A stretch of DNA of 64,000 bases from JAWVFK01 sp033856175 (GCA_033856175.1 JAWVFK010000012.1:11626-75625), one strand, 5' to 3'; positions 40,880 through 49,951 are shown, counted from the first letter of the stretch. The notes: generated from the letters alone by a model not told the origin. A program made the numbers and translations.

Positions 40880-40936
40880 GCCCAGGCCCGCTCCCCTACG
40901 CCCAGCAGCGCCCGCGCCTCAAGCGCTTTGGCGGCG

Positions 40937-42754
40937 ATGCCGATGAGTGAGCCACCCGACCACGTAGAGGACAAATTGACGTCGTCCGATCGTCCACGAC
41001 ATCTGAGGCCCGTCTCGCAGGGCCAGGCAGCAGCCAATGAGCTCCCCCAGGAGGGGATCCCCGGCCTGACGCCGCCGCGCCAGCGCGGCGGCTCGAATCG
41101 CTTCATCACAGACGTCATCGTCGAGCTGGGCTACGCGTCGCCGGAGACGGTCGAGCGCGTCATCGGCGCCGCCCGCAACGCCGGCCGCCCGCCGGAGGAG
41201 CTGCTCCTCGACGAGTCGGTCATCGACGCCGACCAGCTCGCTCGCGCCACCGCCGAGCGCTACGGCCTCGACCACGTCGACCTCGCCGAGTACCAGATCG
41301 ACATGGCCGCGGCCAACCTGGTCTCGGTCGCGGCGGCGCGTCGCCATGCGGCGATCCCGATCGGTTACGCCGGCGACGAGAAGCTGCTCGTTGCCGTCGC
41401 CGACCCCGCCAACGTCCTCGCCCTCGACGACATCCAGATGGCGACCGGCCTCGACTGCGAGGCGGCCGTCGCCTCACTCGAGGACATCGGCGACCTCCTC
41501 GGCCGCCTCAGCACCCTCCAGAGCGCCGTCCACGAGGCCGTCGAGACGACCGACGACGAGGAAGAGCTAGCCCAGCTGACCGACCTGCGGGCCTCGGCCG
41601 AGGACGCGCCGGTGATCAAGCTCGTCTACAGCGTGCTCGGCCAGGCGGTCAACGAGGGCGCTTCCGACATCCACTTCGAGCCCCAGGAGGACGAGCTGCG
41701 GGTGCGCTTCCGCGTCGATGGCGTGCTCTACGAGGCGGCGCGCGTGCCCAACCGCATGGTCCAGGGCGTCGTCTCCCGCGTCAAGATCATGAGCGACCTC
41801 GACATCGCCGAGAAGCGCGTTCCCCAGGACGGCCGCGTCGGCGTCGAGGTCGACGGCCGCCGCATCGACCTGCGCGTGACGACGCTGCCGACCCAGCGCG
41901 GTGAGGGCGTGACGATCCGCATCCTCGACAGGGATACGGCGATGCTGAGCCTCGATGACCTCGGCATGGACGGGGTCGCCCGCGAGCGCTTCGAGCACTC
42001 CTTCCGCCAGGCCTACGGCGCCGTCCTCGTCACCGGGCCGACCGGCTCGGGCAAGTCGACGACGCTCTACGCGGCGATCGACCTGCTGAACCAGGTCGAG
42101 AAGAAGATCATCACGATCGAGGACCCGGTCGAGTATCGCGTCGCCGGCGTCAACCAGATGAACGTTCAGCGCAAGGCCGGCCTGACCTTCGCCAATGGGC
42201 TGCGCTCGATCCTCCGCGCCGACCCCGACATCATCATGGTCGGCGAGATCCGCGACGCCGAGACGGCGCGGATCTCGATCGAGGCGGCGCTGACGGGCCA
42301 CATGGTGCTGACGACGCTGCACACCAACGACGCCCCGGGCGCGATCACGCGGCTGACCGAGATGGGCGTCGAGCCCTTCCTGACCGCATCGGCGGTCGAC
42401 TGCATCGTCGCCCAGCGCCTGGCGCGCCGGCTCTGCACGCACTGCAAGCGGCGGGTCGTGCTCTCGCAGGCCTCGCTGGTCGAGTCCGGCTTCCGCGTCG
42501 GCGCCGACGTCGAGGCCTACGAGCCGGTCGGCTGCGGCCGCTGCAACTCGAGCGGCTACCGCGGCCGCGTAGGCATCTACTCGGTGCTGGTCATGACCGA
42601 GCGGATCAAGGAGATGACCGTCGCCCGCGCATCCGAGGCGGAGATCGAAGCCGTGGCCCGCGAGGAGGGCCTGCTCAGCCTGCGCGAGGACGGCTTCAGC
42701 AAGATCCGCGCCGGCCTGACCAGCATCGAGGAGATCGTTCGTGTCTCCACATAG
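40937..42754 (+). CDS. pilB: Type IV pilus assembly ATPase PilB
   Basis: The protein has about 605 residues; the start could be any of TTG 40928, ATG 40937 or ATG 40943. An N-terminal GspE/MshEN-type domain (about 55-185) is followed by the ATPase: KLVYSVLGQAVNEGASDIHFEP, Walker A GPTGSGKSTTLYAA, Asp box TIEDPVEYR, Walker B DPDIIMVGEIRDAETA, His box GHMVLTTLHTNDAPGAI, and a zinc-binding CTHCKRR...CGRCNSSGYRGRVGIYSV. It powers pilus extension from the cytosolic face together with PilC. Some MshEN domains bind c-di-GMP; the RLG signature is not well kept here, so binding is uncertain. Confidence 0.92.
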   Translation: MPMSEPPDHVEDKLTSSDRPRHLRPVSQGQAAANELPQEGIPGLTPPRQRGGSNRFITDVIVELGYASPETVERVIGAARNAGRPPEELLLDESVIDADQLARATAERYGLDHVDLAEYQIDMAAANLVSVAAARRHAAIPIGYAGDEKLLVAVADPANVLALDDIQMATGLDCEAAVASLEDIGDLLGRLSTLQSAVHEAVETTDDEEELAQLTDLRASAEDAPVIKLVYSVLGQAVNEGASDIHFEPQEDELRVRFRVDGVLYEAARVPNRMVQGVVSRVKIMSDLDIAEKRVPQDGRVGVEVDGRRIDLRVTTLPTQRGEGVTIRILDRDTAMLSLDDLGMDGVARERFEHSFRQAYGAVLVTGPTGSGKSTTLYAAIDLLNQVEKKIITIEDPVEYRVAGVNQMNVQRKAGLTFANGLRSILRADPDIIMVGEIRDAETARISIEAALTGHMVLTTLHTNDAPGAITRLTEMGVEPFLTASAVDCIVAQRLARRLCTHCKRRVVLSQASLVESGFRVGADVEAYEPVGCGRCNSSGYRGRVGIYSVLVMTERIKEMTVARASEAEIEAVAREEGLLSLREDGFSKIRAGLTSIEEIVRVST

Positions 42755-42814
42755 CGCCTCGCCGTGTCCATCCGGCTCAAGCGATCGGCGCCAGCGGCCG
42801 ATGCGTTGTCCTAG

Positions 42815-43909
42815 ATGAGCTTCGACTTCGCCAACGTCCTCACGAAGATGGTCGAGGAGCGCGCCTCCGACGTCCACCTCAGCCCCGGCATGCCGCCGGC
42901 GCTGCGGGTCCGCGGGCGCATCGTCCCGCTCGACGGCTATGCCGTCCTCAGCGCCCAGGACACCCGCGACATCGTCTACGGCATCCTCAACTCCGACCAG
43001 CGCAAGCGCTTCGAGAACCACCTCCAGATCGACTTCGCCTACTCGATCCCGGGCGTCGCTCGCTTCCGCGTCAACTGCTTCTTCCAGCGCGGCGCGATCA
43101 GCGCCGCCTTCCGGCTGATCCCGACCGACATCTCGAGCCTCGAGGATCTCGGCCTGCCACAGGTCGTCGAGGAGTTCACCCGCAAGCCGCGCGGCTTCGT
43201 CCTCGTCACCGGCCCGACCGGCTCCGGCAAGTCAACCTCGCTGGCCTCGATGATCGACCTGATCAATCGCGACCGCGAGGAACACATCCTGACGATCGAG
43301 GACCCGATCGAGTTCCTCCACATGCACAAGAAGTGCATCGTCAACCAGCGCGAGATCGGCGCCGACGCCGTGGACTTCCCGCTGGCGCTGAAGGCGGCCC
43401 TGCGCGAGGACCCGGACGTGATCCTCGTCGGCGAGATGCGCGACCTCGAGACGATCTCGACAGCGCTGACCGCGGCTGAGACCGGCCACCTCGTCTTCGC
43501 CACCCTCCACACCCAGTCGACCTCGCAGACGGTCGACCGCATCATCGACGTCTTCCCGCCGCACCAGCAGCAGCAGGTGCGGATGCAGCTCTCGATCGCC
43601 CTCCAGGGGATCATCACCCAGCAGCTGCTGCCGACCGCCGACGGCTCCGGGCGTGTCGTCGCCTGTGAGGTCCTGATGCCGACGCCGGCGGTTCGCAACC
43701 TGATCCGCGAGGGCAAGACCCACCAGATCTACTCGGCCATCCAGACCTCGGGCTCGATCGGCATGCAGACGATGGACTCTCACCTCGCCCAGCTGGTCAG
43801 GATGGGCAAGATCACCAAGTCCCTGGCCGAGCAGCGAGCCGCCGTCCCCGAGGAGCTCAAGCGCCTGCTGGGCGGGGGCCTGGCCGAAGCGGCGCCGCGC
43901 GCCGCCTAA
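42815..43909 (+). CDS. pilT: Type IV pilus retraction ATPase PilT (second copy)
   Basis: This 364-residue PilT paralogue has TKMVEERASDVHLSPGMPPALRVRG at the start, Walker A GPTGSGKSTSLA, TIEDPIEFLHMHKKCIVNQREIG, Walker B DPDVILVGEMRDLETI, the His box TGHLVFATLHTQSTSQTVDR and the retraction-type VLMPTPAVRNLIREGKTHQ (AxRNLI), which the copy at 37763 lacks. This makes it the better candidate for canonical retraction. It lies 60 bases after pilB and 13 before pilC. Confidence 0.93.
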   Translation: MSFDFANVLTKMVEERASDVHLSPGMPPALRVRGRIVPLDGYAVLSAQDTRDIVYGILNSDQRKRFENHLQIDFAYSIPGVARFRVNCFFQRGAISAAFRLIPTDISSLEDLGLPQVVEEFTRKPRGFVLVTGPTGSGKSTSLASMIDLINRDREEHILTIEDPIEFLHMHKKCIVNQREIGADAVDFPLALKAALREDPDVILVGEMRDLETISTALTAAETGHLVFATLHTQSTSQTVDRIIDVFPPHQQQQVRMQLSIALQGIITQQLLPTADGSGRVVACEVLMPTPAVRNLIREGKTHQIYSAIQTSGSIGMQTMDSHLAQLVRMGKITKSLAEQRAAVPEELKRLLGGGLAEAAPRAA

Positions 43910-43922
43910 CGGAGGCCTGGAG

Positions 43923-45158
43923 ATGAGCACCTACGCCTTTCGCGCCGTCGACGTCGCCGGAGTCCCCTCGCGGGGCGAGGTCGAGGCCTCGACCAAGGCC
44001 CACGTCTCCGACCAGCTGCGCCAGCGCGGCCTGATCGTCCTCGACATCTCCGAGGAGCGCGAGTCGTTCAAGCTCGAGGAGCTGATCAAGCGCTTCAAGG
44101 GCGTCGGCATGCGAGACCTGGCGATCTTCTCGCGCCAGTTCGCCACGCTCATCGCCGCGGGAATGCCGATGCTGCGCACCCTCTACACGCTCGAGGACCA
44201 GACCGAGGACGAGATGCTCAAGGAGGCGATCGCCGGCGTCCGCCAGGACGTCGAGGCAGGCAGCTCGCTCGCCGCGGCGATGGAGCGCCAGCCCAACATC
44301 TTCGACCGCCTGTACCGGGCGATGGTCCGCTCGGGTGAGAGCTCCGGCCGGCTCGAGGAGGCGCTCGAACGCGTTGCCTTCCAGCTCGAGAAGCTCGACG
44401 CGCTGCGTCGCCAGGTCCGTTCGGCGATGGTCTACCCGGCCTTCGTCTTCAGCTTCGCGGTCCTGGCGATGGCTGCGGTGGTCGCCTTCATCGTCCCCGT
44501 CTTCGCCGGCATCTACGAGCAGATCGCCGCCGACAACCCCGGCGAGAGCGCCCAGCTGCCGTTCATCAGCCGGATCACCGTCGGGATCTCGCACGGGTTG
44601 ACGAGCTACTGGTACGCGATCATCGTCGGCCTGATCGCCGGCGGTGTCGCCTTCTTCCAGTGGAAGAAGACCGATCGCGGTCGCCAGCGCTGGGACCGCC
44701 TCAAGCTGAGACTGCCGGCGAAGATCGGCGACGTGATCCAGAAGGTCGCGCTGGCGCGCTGGTCGCGGACCTTCTCCGGCGCGGTCGCCTCCGGCGTGCC
44801 GATCCTGCAGTCGATTCAGATCACCGGCCAGACGTCGGGCAACACGGTGATCGAGGAGGCGATGGCAGAGGTCTACGAGTCGGTCCGCCAGGGCGGCTCG
44901 ATCGTGGCGCCGATCGAGCGCAACCCGATCTTTCCGCCGATGGTCGCGCACATGGTCGCCGTCGGCGAGGACACCGGCCAGCTCGAGCAGATGCTGTCGA
45001 AGATCGCCGACTTCTACGAGGCCGAGGTCGACGCCAAGGTCAAGGCGCTGACCTCGCTGCTCGAGCCGTTGATGATCATGTTCGTCGGCGGTGTCGTCGG
45101 CTTCATCGTCATCTCGATGTACATGCCGATCTTCACGCTCTACGACAAGATCCGCTGA
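43923..45158 (+). CDS. pilC: Type IV pilus inner-membrane platform protein PilC
   Basis: The 411-residue GspF/PilC family protein has two repeats of the cytosolic helical GspF domain (LAIFSRQFATLIAAGMPMLRTL at about 60, and ALARWSRTFSGAVASGVPILQSI at about 275) and three membrane helices (about 170-195, 220-240, 380-405). It anchors PilB and PilT to the assembly site. GGAGG precedes the ATG. The stop at 45158 is followed by a 323-base region with the riboswitch. Confidence 0.93.
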   Translation: MSTYAFRAVDVAGVPSRGEVEASTKAHVSDQLRQRGLIVLDISEERESFKLEELIKRFKGVGMRDLAIFSRQFATLIAAGMPMLRTLYTLEDQTEDEMLKEAIAGVRQDVEAGSSLAAAMERQPNIFDRLYRAMVRSGESSGRLEEALERVAFQLEKLDALRRQVRSAMVYPAFVFSFAVLAMAAVVAFIVPVFAGIYEQIAADNPGESAQLPFISRITVGISHGLTSYWYAIIVGLIAGGVAFFQWKKTDRGRQRWDRLKLRLPAKIGDVIQKVALARWSRTFSGAVASGVPILQSIQITGQTSGNTVIEEAMAEVYESVRQGGSIVAPIERNPIFPPMVAHMVAVGEDTGQLEQMLSKIADFYEAEVDAKVKALTSLLEPLMIMFVGGVVGFIVISMYMPIFTLYDKIR

Positions 45159-45261
45159 GCCACTTCGCGCCGCGTACCGGCGCTCCGCCCAGTAGCACGG
45201 TGTTGCCCCTCGGCGACGGCTCGCCGGACGGATGTCGCAGGCACAGCCGAAGCGAGATTCG

Positions 45262-45274
45262 GGCAAATTTTGCC
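45262..45274. promoter_or_regulatory. 13-bp palindrome upstream of the riboswitch
   Basis: GGCAAA-T-TTTGCC is a perfect inverted repeat about 70 bases before the aptamer, a candidate protein-binding site for the pilin promoter. Confidence 0.35.
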
Positions 45275-45342
45275 GGTTGCCCTCAAGCAATCGGCTCCCA
45301 CGCCCGATAGGCCCTACGTAAAGGCAAAGAAGCCAGAAGCTT

Positions 45343-45422
45343 CGGTGCAAAAGGCAAATCCGTCGTGAGGCGGAGACGCAAAGCCAACGGGGCTCCCACG
45401 GGAGCCGGCCGGGTTACCACCG
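45343..45422 (+). promoter_or_regulatory. Cyclic di-GMP class I (GEMM-I) riboswitch
   Basis: The aptamer fits GEMM-I at every conserved position I can check. P1 is CGGTG (45343) with CACCG (45418-45422). GGCAAA (45353-45358) holds the G that pairs with the ligand. P2 is CCGTC/GGCGG closed by the GNRA tetraloop GTGA (45365-45368). GACGCAAAGCC (45375-45385) supplies the stacking A. P3 is GGCTCC/GGAGCC (45391-45406), and GGGTTACC (45411-45418) closes the junction. It ends 59 bases before the major pilin ATG. With no terminator visible, control may be at translation or RNA stability. Confidence 0.88.
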
Positions 45423-45481
45423 GGGTCTCATCAGACGACTCGTGGGCGCTACGGGGCTCTGGCAACAAAAAGGAGAGTCAC

Positions 45482-45928
45482 ATGTTGCAGAAGCTCCGAG
45501 AGAGGGCCGGCAGTGAGAAGGGCTTCACGCTTGTCGAGCTCCTCGTGGTCATGCTGATCCTCGGCCTGCTGGCCGCAATCGCGATCCCGTCCTTCTTCAA
45601 CCAGAGGGACAAGGCAAAGGACGCGGATGCCAAGGCAGCCGTCCGGACAGCTCAAACCGCAATCGAGACGTACGCGACGGATAACAGCGGTCAGTACACC
45701 GGTGCTACCCCCGCGGCGCTACAGACCATCGAGCAGACGCTGAACAACGTCGGCGCGAACCTGACCGTTCCGGGCCCGACCGCCAACACCTACACGGTGT
45801 CGGTCCAGTCGGCGACCGGCAACGTGTTCAGCATCGTCCGGTCCAGCGGAGGCACGACGACACTCAGCTGCACCGTGGCGGACGCCACCAAGCGGGCTGG
45901 CTGTCCGACCGGCGGGATCTGGGGCTAA
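45482..45928 (+). CDS. pilA: Type IV major pilin (PilA-like)
   Basis: The 148-residue prepilin has a 14-residue leader ending EKG, then FTLVELLVVMLILGLLAAIAIPSF. This is a textbook class IVa prepilin N-terminus with cleavage before Phe and Glu at +5. A roughly 95-residue globular domain follows with a C-terminal cysteine pair (LSCTV...RAGCPTGG) that likely forms the D-region disulfide. AAGGAGAG lies 6 bases before the ATG. Its place directly behind the c-di-GMP riboswitch and ahead of the minor pilins marks it as the main fibre subunit. Confidence 0.92.
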   Translation: MLQKLRERAGSEKGFTLVELLVVMLILGLLAAIAIPSFFNQRDKAKDADAKAAVRTAQTAIETYATDNSGQYTGATPAALQTIEQTLNNVGANLTVPGPTANTYTVSVQSATGNVFSIVRSSGGTTTLSCTVADATKRAGCPTGGIWG

Positions 45929-45947
45929 GGCCCCAAGGGGGACTGCT

Positions 45948-46631
45948 TTGACCGTTTGGTCAAACCTGTCCAGCGAGTCGAAGGGCGGCGCCTACGGGCC
46001 CGCCCTTCGGCTCGTTTCCCTGCCGTTTCGCATCATTGGCCGGAGGCTCGGCACGGCCTGCCGGCTGTCGCCGCGGCGACTTGCCGGCGATCGCGGGCTG
46101 ACCCTGATCGAGCTGCTCGTCGCCGCGACGATGTTCATCGCGCTGATGGCGGCCGTGGTTCCCCTGATGACGAACGTCATCAACGATCAGCCGAAGATCA
46201 GCAAGGCGGCGGCGCGGATCTCCGAGGCCCGCGCGCTCACCGAGCGACTTGGCCGCGAGCTTCGTCAGGCCTACGCCGTCGACTCCGCCTCGGCGACCCA
46301 ACTCGTCTTCCGCACCTACACGCGCGCCGCGACCTGCGGCGGCACGACGCTCCTGGCCGCGAGCGCAGCGCCGACGCAGTGCCGGGTCACCTACAGCTGC
46401 GCCAGCGGCACCTGCACCCGCACCGAGCGCAACGCGGATGGCTCGGGAACGGCGGGGCCCGTGGAGCTCGTCAACGGCCTCAACAGCAGCAACGTCTTCA
46501 CCTACACGCCCAGCTCCAGCGCGCCCGAGTTCGTTCACCTGACGATCGTGATGCCGGGCCGCAGCTCGGGCAAGGACGCGATCACGCTCGAAGACGGCTT
46601 CGCGCTCCGCAACGTCATCGTCCCCTCCTGA
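45948..46631 (+). CDS. Prepilin-type minor pilin, PilW/GspJ-like
   Basis: The 227-residue protein carries the prepilin motif DRG then LTLIELLVAATMFIALMA at residue 50, so the leader is unusually long. The TTG start is nevertheless well supported by AAGGGGGA 5 bases upstream, and no later start codon precedes the motif. The globular domain has cysteine-containing strands (CRVTYSCASGTCTR). Minor pilins of this type prime fibre assembly at the membrane. It lies 19 bases after the major pilin and 1 base before the next minor pilin. Confidence 0.8.
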   Translation: MTVWSNLSSESKGGAYGPALRLVSLPFRIIGRRLGTACRLSPRRLAGDRGLTLIELLVAATMFIALMAAVVPLMTNVINDQPKISKAAARISEARALTERLGRELRQAYAVDSASATQLVFRTYTRAATCGGTTLLAASAAPTQCRVTYSCASGTCTRTERNADGSGTAGPVELVNGLNSSNVFTYTPSSSAPEFVHLTIVMPGRSSGKDAITLEDGFALRNVIVPS

Positions 46632-46632
46632 G

Positions 46633-48042
46633 ATGAAGACCGCGACGAACAAGCGACGGAATCCTCGCCTGACGCGGGTCCGGGACGAGTCCGGCATGAC
46701 GGTCTTCGAGGTCCTGGTCGCGGCGATCATCCTCGTCATCGGCGCTCTGGCGACGTTCCAGATCTTCGATGCGGCGGCGCGTAACAAGTACCGCACCGAG
46801 CAGCGCCAGGTCGGCCTCGATCGCGCCCAGCGCGAGATCGAGAAGCTCCGCGACATCCCCTACGCCCAGCTGGCGCTCAGCACGTATCCATCGTCCTCGT
46901 CAAACGTCAAGGACCCCCGCTACCGCGTCCACGGCACCGACTTCGCCCTCAACGCCAACGGCAGCGGCGACGAGGCGATGGTCGTCAACGGCGGCTCGCT
47001 CTACGGCGGCGGTCTGGTCGTGGGCGGGACAGTCGATCCCGCCCCCCAGCATTTCGTCAGCGGCGACGTCAGCGGCGACGTCTTCCGCTTCATCGTCTGG
47101 ATCGACGATCCCAACTGCTTCGCCACCTGCCCCGGCAGCCAGGATCTGAAGCGGGTCGTCGTCGTCGTCAAGCTCGACGCGCCGGCGCAAACGGGCCAGC
47201 GCTCCTACGTCGAGACGCAGTCGGACTTCGTCGATCCCAAGGAGACGGCGCTGAGCGATCTTCCCGCCGGTCCCAACGGAGCGGTCACGGCACAGCAGTT
47301 CTATCTATCCGACACGGTTTGTCCCGTCGCCGGCGCGACCAATCGCGCCAACATCACCGCCGATCACCTCCTTCACAACACGATGGGAAGCTGCCTCAGC
47401 GGCCTTCATACCGGCACCACGACAGGCGCGCCCGACGCCCTGCTGACGAGCTCGCCGCCCGACCCCTTCCCGCTCGACACCACCCTTCCGGCGAGCTTCG
47501 ACTATGCCAACGACGCCATTCTCGAGCCCTCGCCCAACACCGACAAGGGCCTGCAGCTGTTGCGCCAGGACAGCAACGGCTGCAGCTACAGCCCGGCTGG
47601 CGCCAACCCTCAGGCCAAGATCCATCGCTGGGTCACGGACGCGCTGCCGCTGGCGTTCTCGATGAGCGGCAACGCGACGTTCGAGTTCTATACCCAGACG
47701 ATCAACGACGCCGTGATGGACGGCAAGGTCTGCGTCTACCTCTTCGTCCGCAACCAGGTGGGGCCCGTCGTCACCGACACCCGCCTGCTGGACTCCGGCA
47801 CCGGCAACGCCTACTTCACCTACTCGCCGGTGGGGGGCGGGAACTGGCCGAGCGGAGCTTGGACGAAGGTGCGCCTCAACATGCAGTTCCCCCCGACGAC
47901 GACGCTGATCGGCCAGCGAGTCGGCGTCGCCCTCAGCGTCGATCGCTCCGAGACCGCCACCGACGGCCTTCAGTTCCTCTATGACCATCCGGACGATCCC
48001 TCGCGGCTGGAGGTCGATACGACCACCCCGCTGGGGGGTTGA
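46633..48042 (+). CDS. Large prepilin-type minor pilin, PilV-like
   Basis: The 469-residue protein has the prepilin site DESG then MTVFEVLVAAIILVIGALATF at residue 21 (Glu at +5). The mature part is far longer than a usual PilV: an N-terminal pilin-like region, then from about 230 an extra beta-rich domain (SLPLAFSMSGNATFEFYTQ, KVCVYLFVRNQVG, TKVRLNMQFPP) resembling a lectin- or jelly-roll-like module. This suggests a tip adhesin or substrate-binding subunit (inference). Translation follows directly on the previous gene, 1 base apart. Confidence 0.8.
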   Translation: MKTATNKRRNPRLTRVRDESGMTVFEVLVAAIILVIGALATFQIFDAAARNKYRTEQRQVGLDRAQREIEKLRDIPYAQLALSTYPSSSSNVKDPRYRVHGTDFALNANGSGDEAMVVNGGSLYGGGLVVGGTVDPAPQHFVSGDVSGDVFRFIVWIDDPNCFATCPGSQDLKRVVVVVKLDAPAQTGQRSYVETQSDFVDPKETALSDLPAGPNGAVTAQQFYLSDTVCPVAGATNRANITADHLLHNTMGSCLSGLHTGTTTGAPDALLTSSPPDPFPLDTTLPASFDYANDAILEPSPNTDKGLQLLRQDSNGCSYSPAGANPQAKIHRWVTDALPLAFSMSGNATFEFYTQTINDAVMDGKVCVYLFVRNQVGPVVTDTRLLDSGTGNAYFTYSPVGGGNWPSGAWTKVRLNMQFPPTTTLIGQRVGVALSVDRSETATDGLQFLYDHPDDPSRLEVDTTTPLGG

Positions 48043-48072
48043 GGTCGGCGCGCCCGTAGCCGAAGAAGACTC

Positions 48073-48840
48073 ATGCCTCTGACCGCAACCGCATCGTTCG
48101 CCTTCCTCTTCGGGATGATCGGCGGCAGCTTCGTCGGCGTCGTCGCCCACCGGGTGCCGCGGCGCCTGTCGATCGTCGGCCCGCGGTCGCGCTGCGACGG
48201 CTGCGGCACGACGATCGCCGCCTACGACAACATCCCGGTTCTGTCCTGGCTGGCGCTGCGCGGTCGCTGCCGCAGCTGCGCCGCCTCGATCCCGGCGCGC
48301 TACCCGCTCGTCGAGCTCGCCCTCGGCGCCCTCTTCGCGGCGACCGTCCTCGTCTTTCGCACGGAGCCCGTCCAGATGGCGATGGGCCTGGTGCTCGTCT
48401 CGGTGCTCGCCGCGGTCACGCTGACCGATCTCGAGCGCCACGTGATCCCCAACCCGATCATGCTCACCGCCGCCATCGCCGGCCTCGGGATCGCGGCGGT
48501 CGGCGACCCAGCCGGTCTGCCGGAGCGCCTGATCGCCGCCGGTGCCGCCGGTGGATTCCTGCTCGCCGCCGCCGTCGCCTATCCCGCCGGGATGGGAATG
48601 GGCGACGTCAAGCTGGCCGCGGTCATGGGCCTCTACCTGGGCAAGGCCGTGGCGCCGGCGCTGCTCATCGCGATGATCGCCGGGGCCCTGGTCGGCGTGG
48701 TGATGATGGTCCGCGAGGGCGCCGCGGCGCGCAAGCGCGGCATCCCGTTCGGGCCGTTCCTCGCGGCGGGCGCCGTCGTCGGCCTCTTCGCCGGCGACGC
48801 GATCGTCGATTGGTACCTCCAGACCTTCCTCAACGGCTGA
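48073..48840 (+). CDS. pilD: Prepilin peptidase / N-methyltransferase PilD
   Basis: The 255-residue A24-family aspartic membrane protease removes prepilin leaders and methylates the new N-terminus. The cytosolic zinc loop is CDGCG...CRSC; the two catalytic Asp motifs are LTDLERHVIPN and GMGDVKLAAVMGLYLG. Seven to eight membrane helices are predicted. Its substrates in this window would be the proteins at 45482, 45948, 46633 and possibly 28663. Confidence 0.93.
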   Translation: MPLTATASFAFLFGMIGGSFVGVVAHRVPRRLSIVGPRSRCDGCGTTIAAYDNIPVLSWLALRGRCRSCAASIPARYPLVELALGALFAATVLVFRTEPVQMAMGLVLVSVLAAVTLTDLERHVIPNPIMLTAAIAGLGIAAVGDPAGLPERLIAAGAAGGFLLAAAVAYPAGMGMGDVKLAAVMGLYLGKAVAPALLIAMIAGALVGVVMMVREGAAARKRGIPFGPFLAAGAVVGLFAGDAIVDWYLQTFLNG

Positions 48841-48878
48841 GCGATGACTGCCCCTAAACAACTGGCGCTCTGTAGCCG

Positions 48879-49946
48879 ATGACTCCTGTGATGCTCTCCA
48901 GCCATAAGCCAAATTCAACCGTCGGCCTCGACATCGAGGCGGGCAGCATCGCCGCCGTCGAGGTCAGCGTCAACGGCAGCACCCGCATCGCCCAGACGGC
49001 GATCGCGCCGCTCAGCGCGGGCATCGTCAAGGAGGGCGAGGTCATGGACGCAGCCGAGCTCGGCGTCTCGCTCAAGGCGCTGTTCGCCGAGCACAAGCTC
49101 TCGAAGTCGGTCCGCCTCGGCGTCGCCAACCAGCGGATCGCCGTGCGGACCCTGCAGCTGCCGCTGATCGAGGACCCGGATGAGCTCGACACCGCCGTTC
49201 GCTTTCAGGCCCAGGAGCACATCCCGATGCCGCTGACGCAGGCCGTCATCGACTACCAGGTCGTCGGTCGCCAGCGCGAGGACGAGGGCGGTCACATGGA
49301 GGTCGTCGTCGTCGCTGCTCGCCGAGACATGCTCGAGGCGCCGTTGCAGGCGCTGCGTGCCGCCGGCCTTCGCCCGGTCGGCCTCGACCTCGCCGCCTTC
49401 GGCATGATCCGCGCCCTCGCCGCCGAGCAGGCCGGCGTCGATCCCGCCGGCACGTCCGCCGTCGCCTACTGCAACCTCGGTGATGTCACCAACCTCGCGG
49501 TTGCACGCGGCAGCGCCTGTCTGTTCACCCGGATCTCGCCCTTTGGGCTCGAGGCGATCGCCTCGCGGCTCGCCGAGCGCCGCGGCCTCAGCCTCGACCA
49601 TGCCCGCGCCTGGCTCGGCCACGTCGGCCTCGTCAAGCCGACGGCCGAGATCGAGGGTGACAGCGCCACGATCGAGCTCGCCCGCGAGGCGCTCGAGGAC
49701 GGCGTCACCAAGCTGACCAACGAGCTTCGCCTCTCGCTCGAGTTCTACGCCGCCCAGGAGGGCGCCGTGCTCGTCGAGCGCGCGATCGTCTGCGGTGCCG
49801 GCAGCTTGATCGAGGGCTTCGCAGATCGCCTCGGCGAGGGGCTCGGGCTCCGCTTCGAAGCCGCCAAGCCCCCGGCGCTCGGCTACCTCGACGAGGCCGA
49901 CGCGGCGCGCCTGACCCTTTCCTACGGACTCGCTCTGGACGACTGA
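48879..49946 (+). CDS. pilM: Type IV pilus assembly protein PilM
   Basis: The 355-residue actin/FtsA-like ATP-binding protein is cytosolic and binds the PilN N-terminus. VGLDIEAGSIAAVEV is the first phosphate loop, VRTLQLPLIEDPDELDTAVRFQAQEHIPMPL is the PilM signature, AVAYCNLGDVTNLAVARG the second nucleotide loop, and AIVCGAGSLIEGFADRLGEGLG the adenosine segment. ATG 48879 or ATG 48891 could start. Next in line are pilN, pilO and a PilP-position protein. Confidence 0.92.
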   Translation: MTPVMLSSHKPNSTVGLDIEAGSIAAVEVSVNGSTRIAQTAIAPLSAGIVKEGEVMDAAELGVSLKALFAEHKLSKSVRLGVANQRIAVRTLQLPLIEDPDELDTAVRFQAQEHIPMPLTQAVIDYQVVGRQREDEGGHMEVVVVAARRDMLEAPLQALRAAGLRPVGLDLAAFGMIRALAAEQAGVDPAGTSAVAYCNLGDVTNLAVARGSACLFTRISPFGLEAIASRLAERRGLSLDHARAWLGHVGLVKPTAEIEGDSATIELAREALEDGVTKLTNELRLSLEFYAAQEGAVLVERAIVCGAGSLIEGFADRLGEGLGLRFEAAKPPALGYLDEADAARLTLSYGLALDD

Positions 49947-49951
49947 AAGCA

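Larger units (their letters stand above)
45159..45481 (+). other. Intergenic leader between pilC and the pilin gene
   Basis: These 323 bases contain a 13-bp palindrome at 45262-45274, the riboswitch aptamer at 45343-45422 and a 59-base stretch to the pilin start. No strong -35/-10 pair stands out upstream of the aptamer, and no T-tract terminator is seen after it. Confidence 0.5.

Noticed and set aside
43857..45350. 497-codon minus-strand frame opposite pilC
   Set aside because: It is antisense to pilC, with no start signal or recognisable motif.
47305..48918. 537-codon minus-strand frame opposite the minor pilin and pilD
   Set aside because: It spans two real genes on the other strand and has shadow-type composition.
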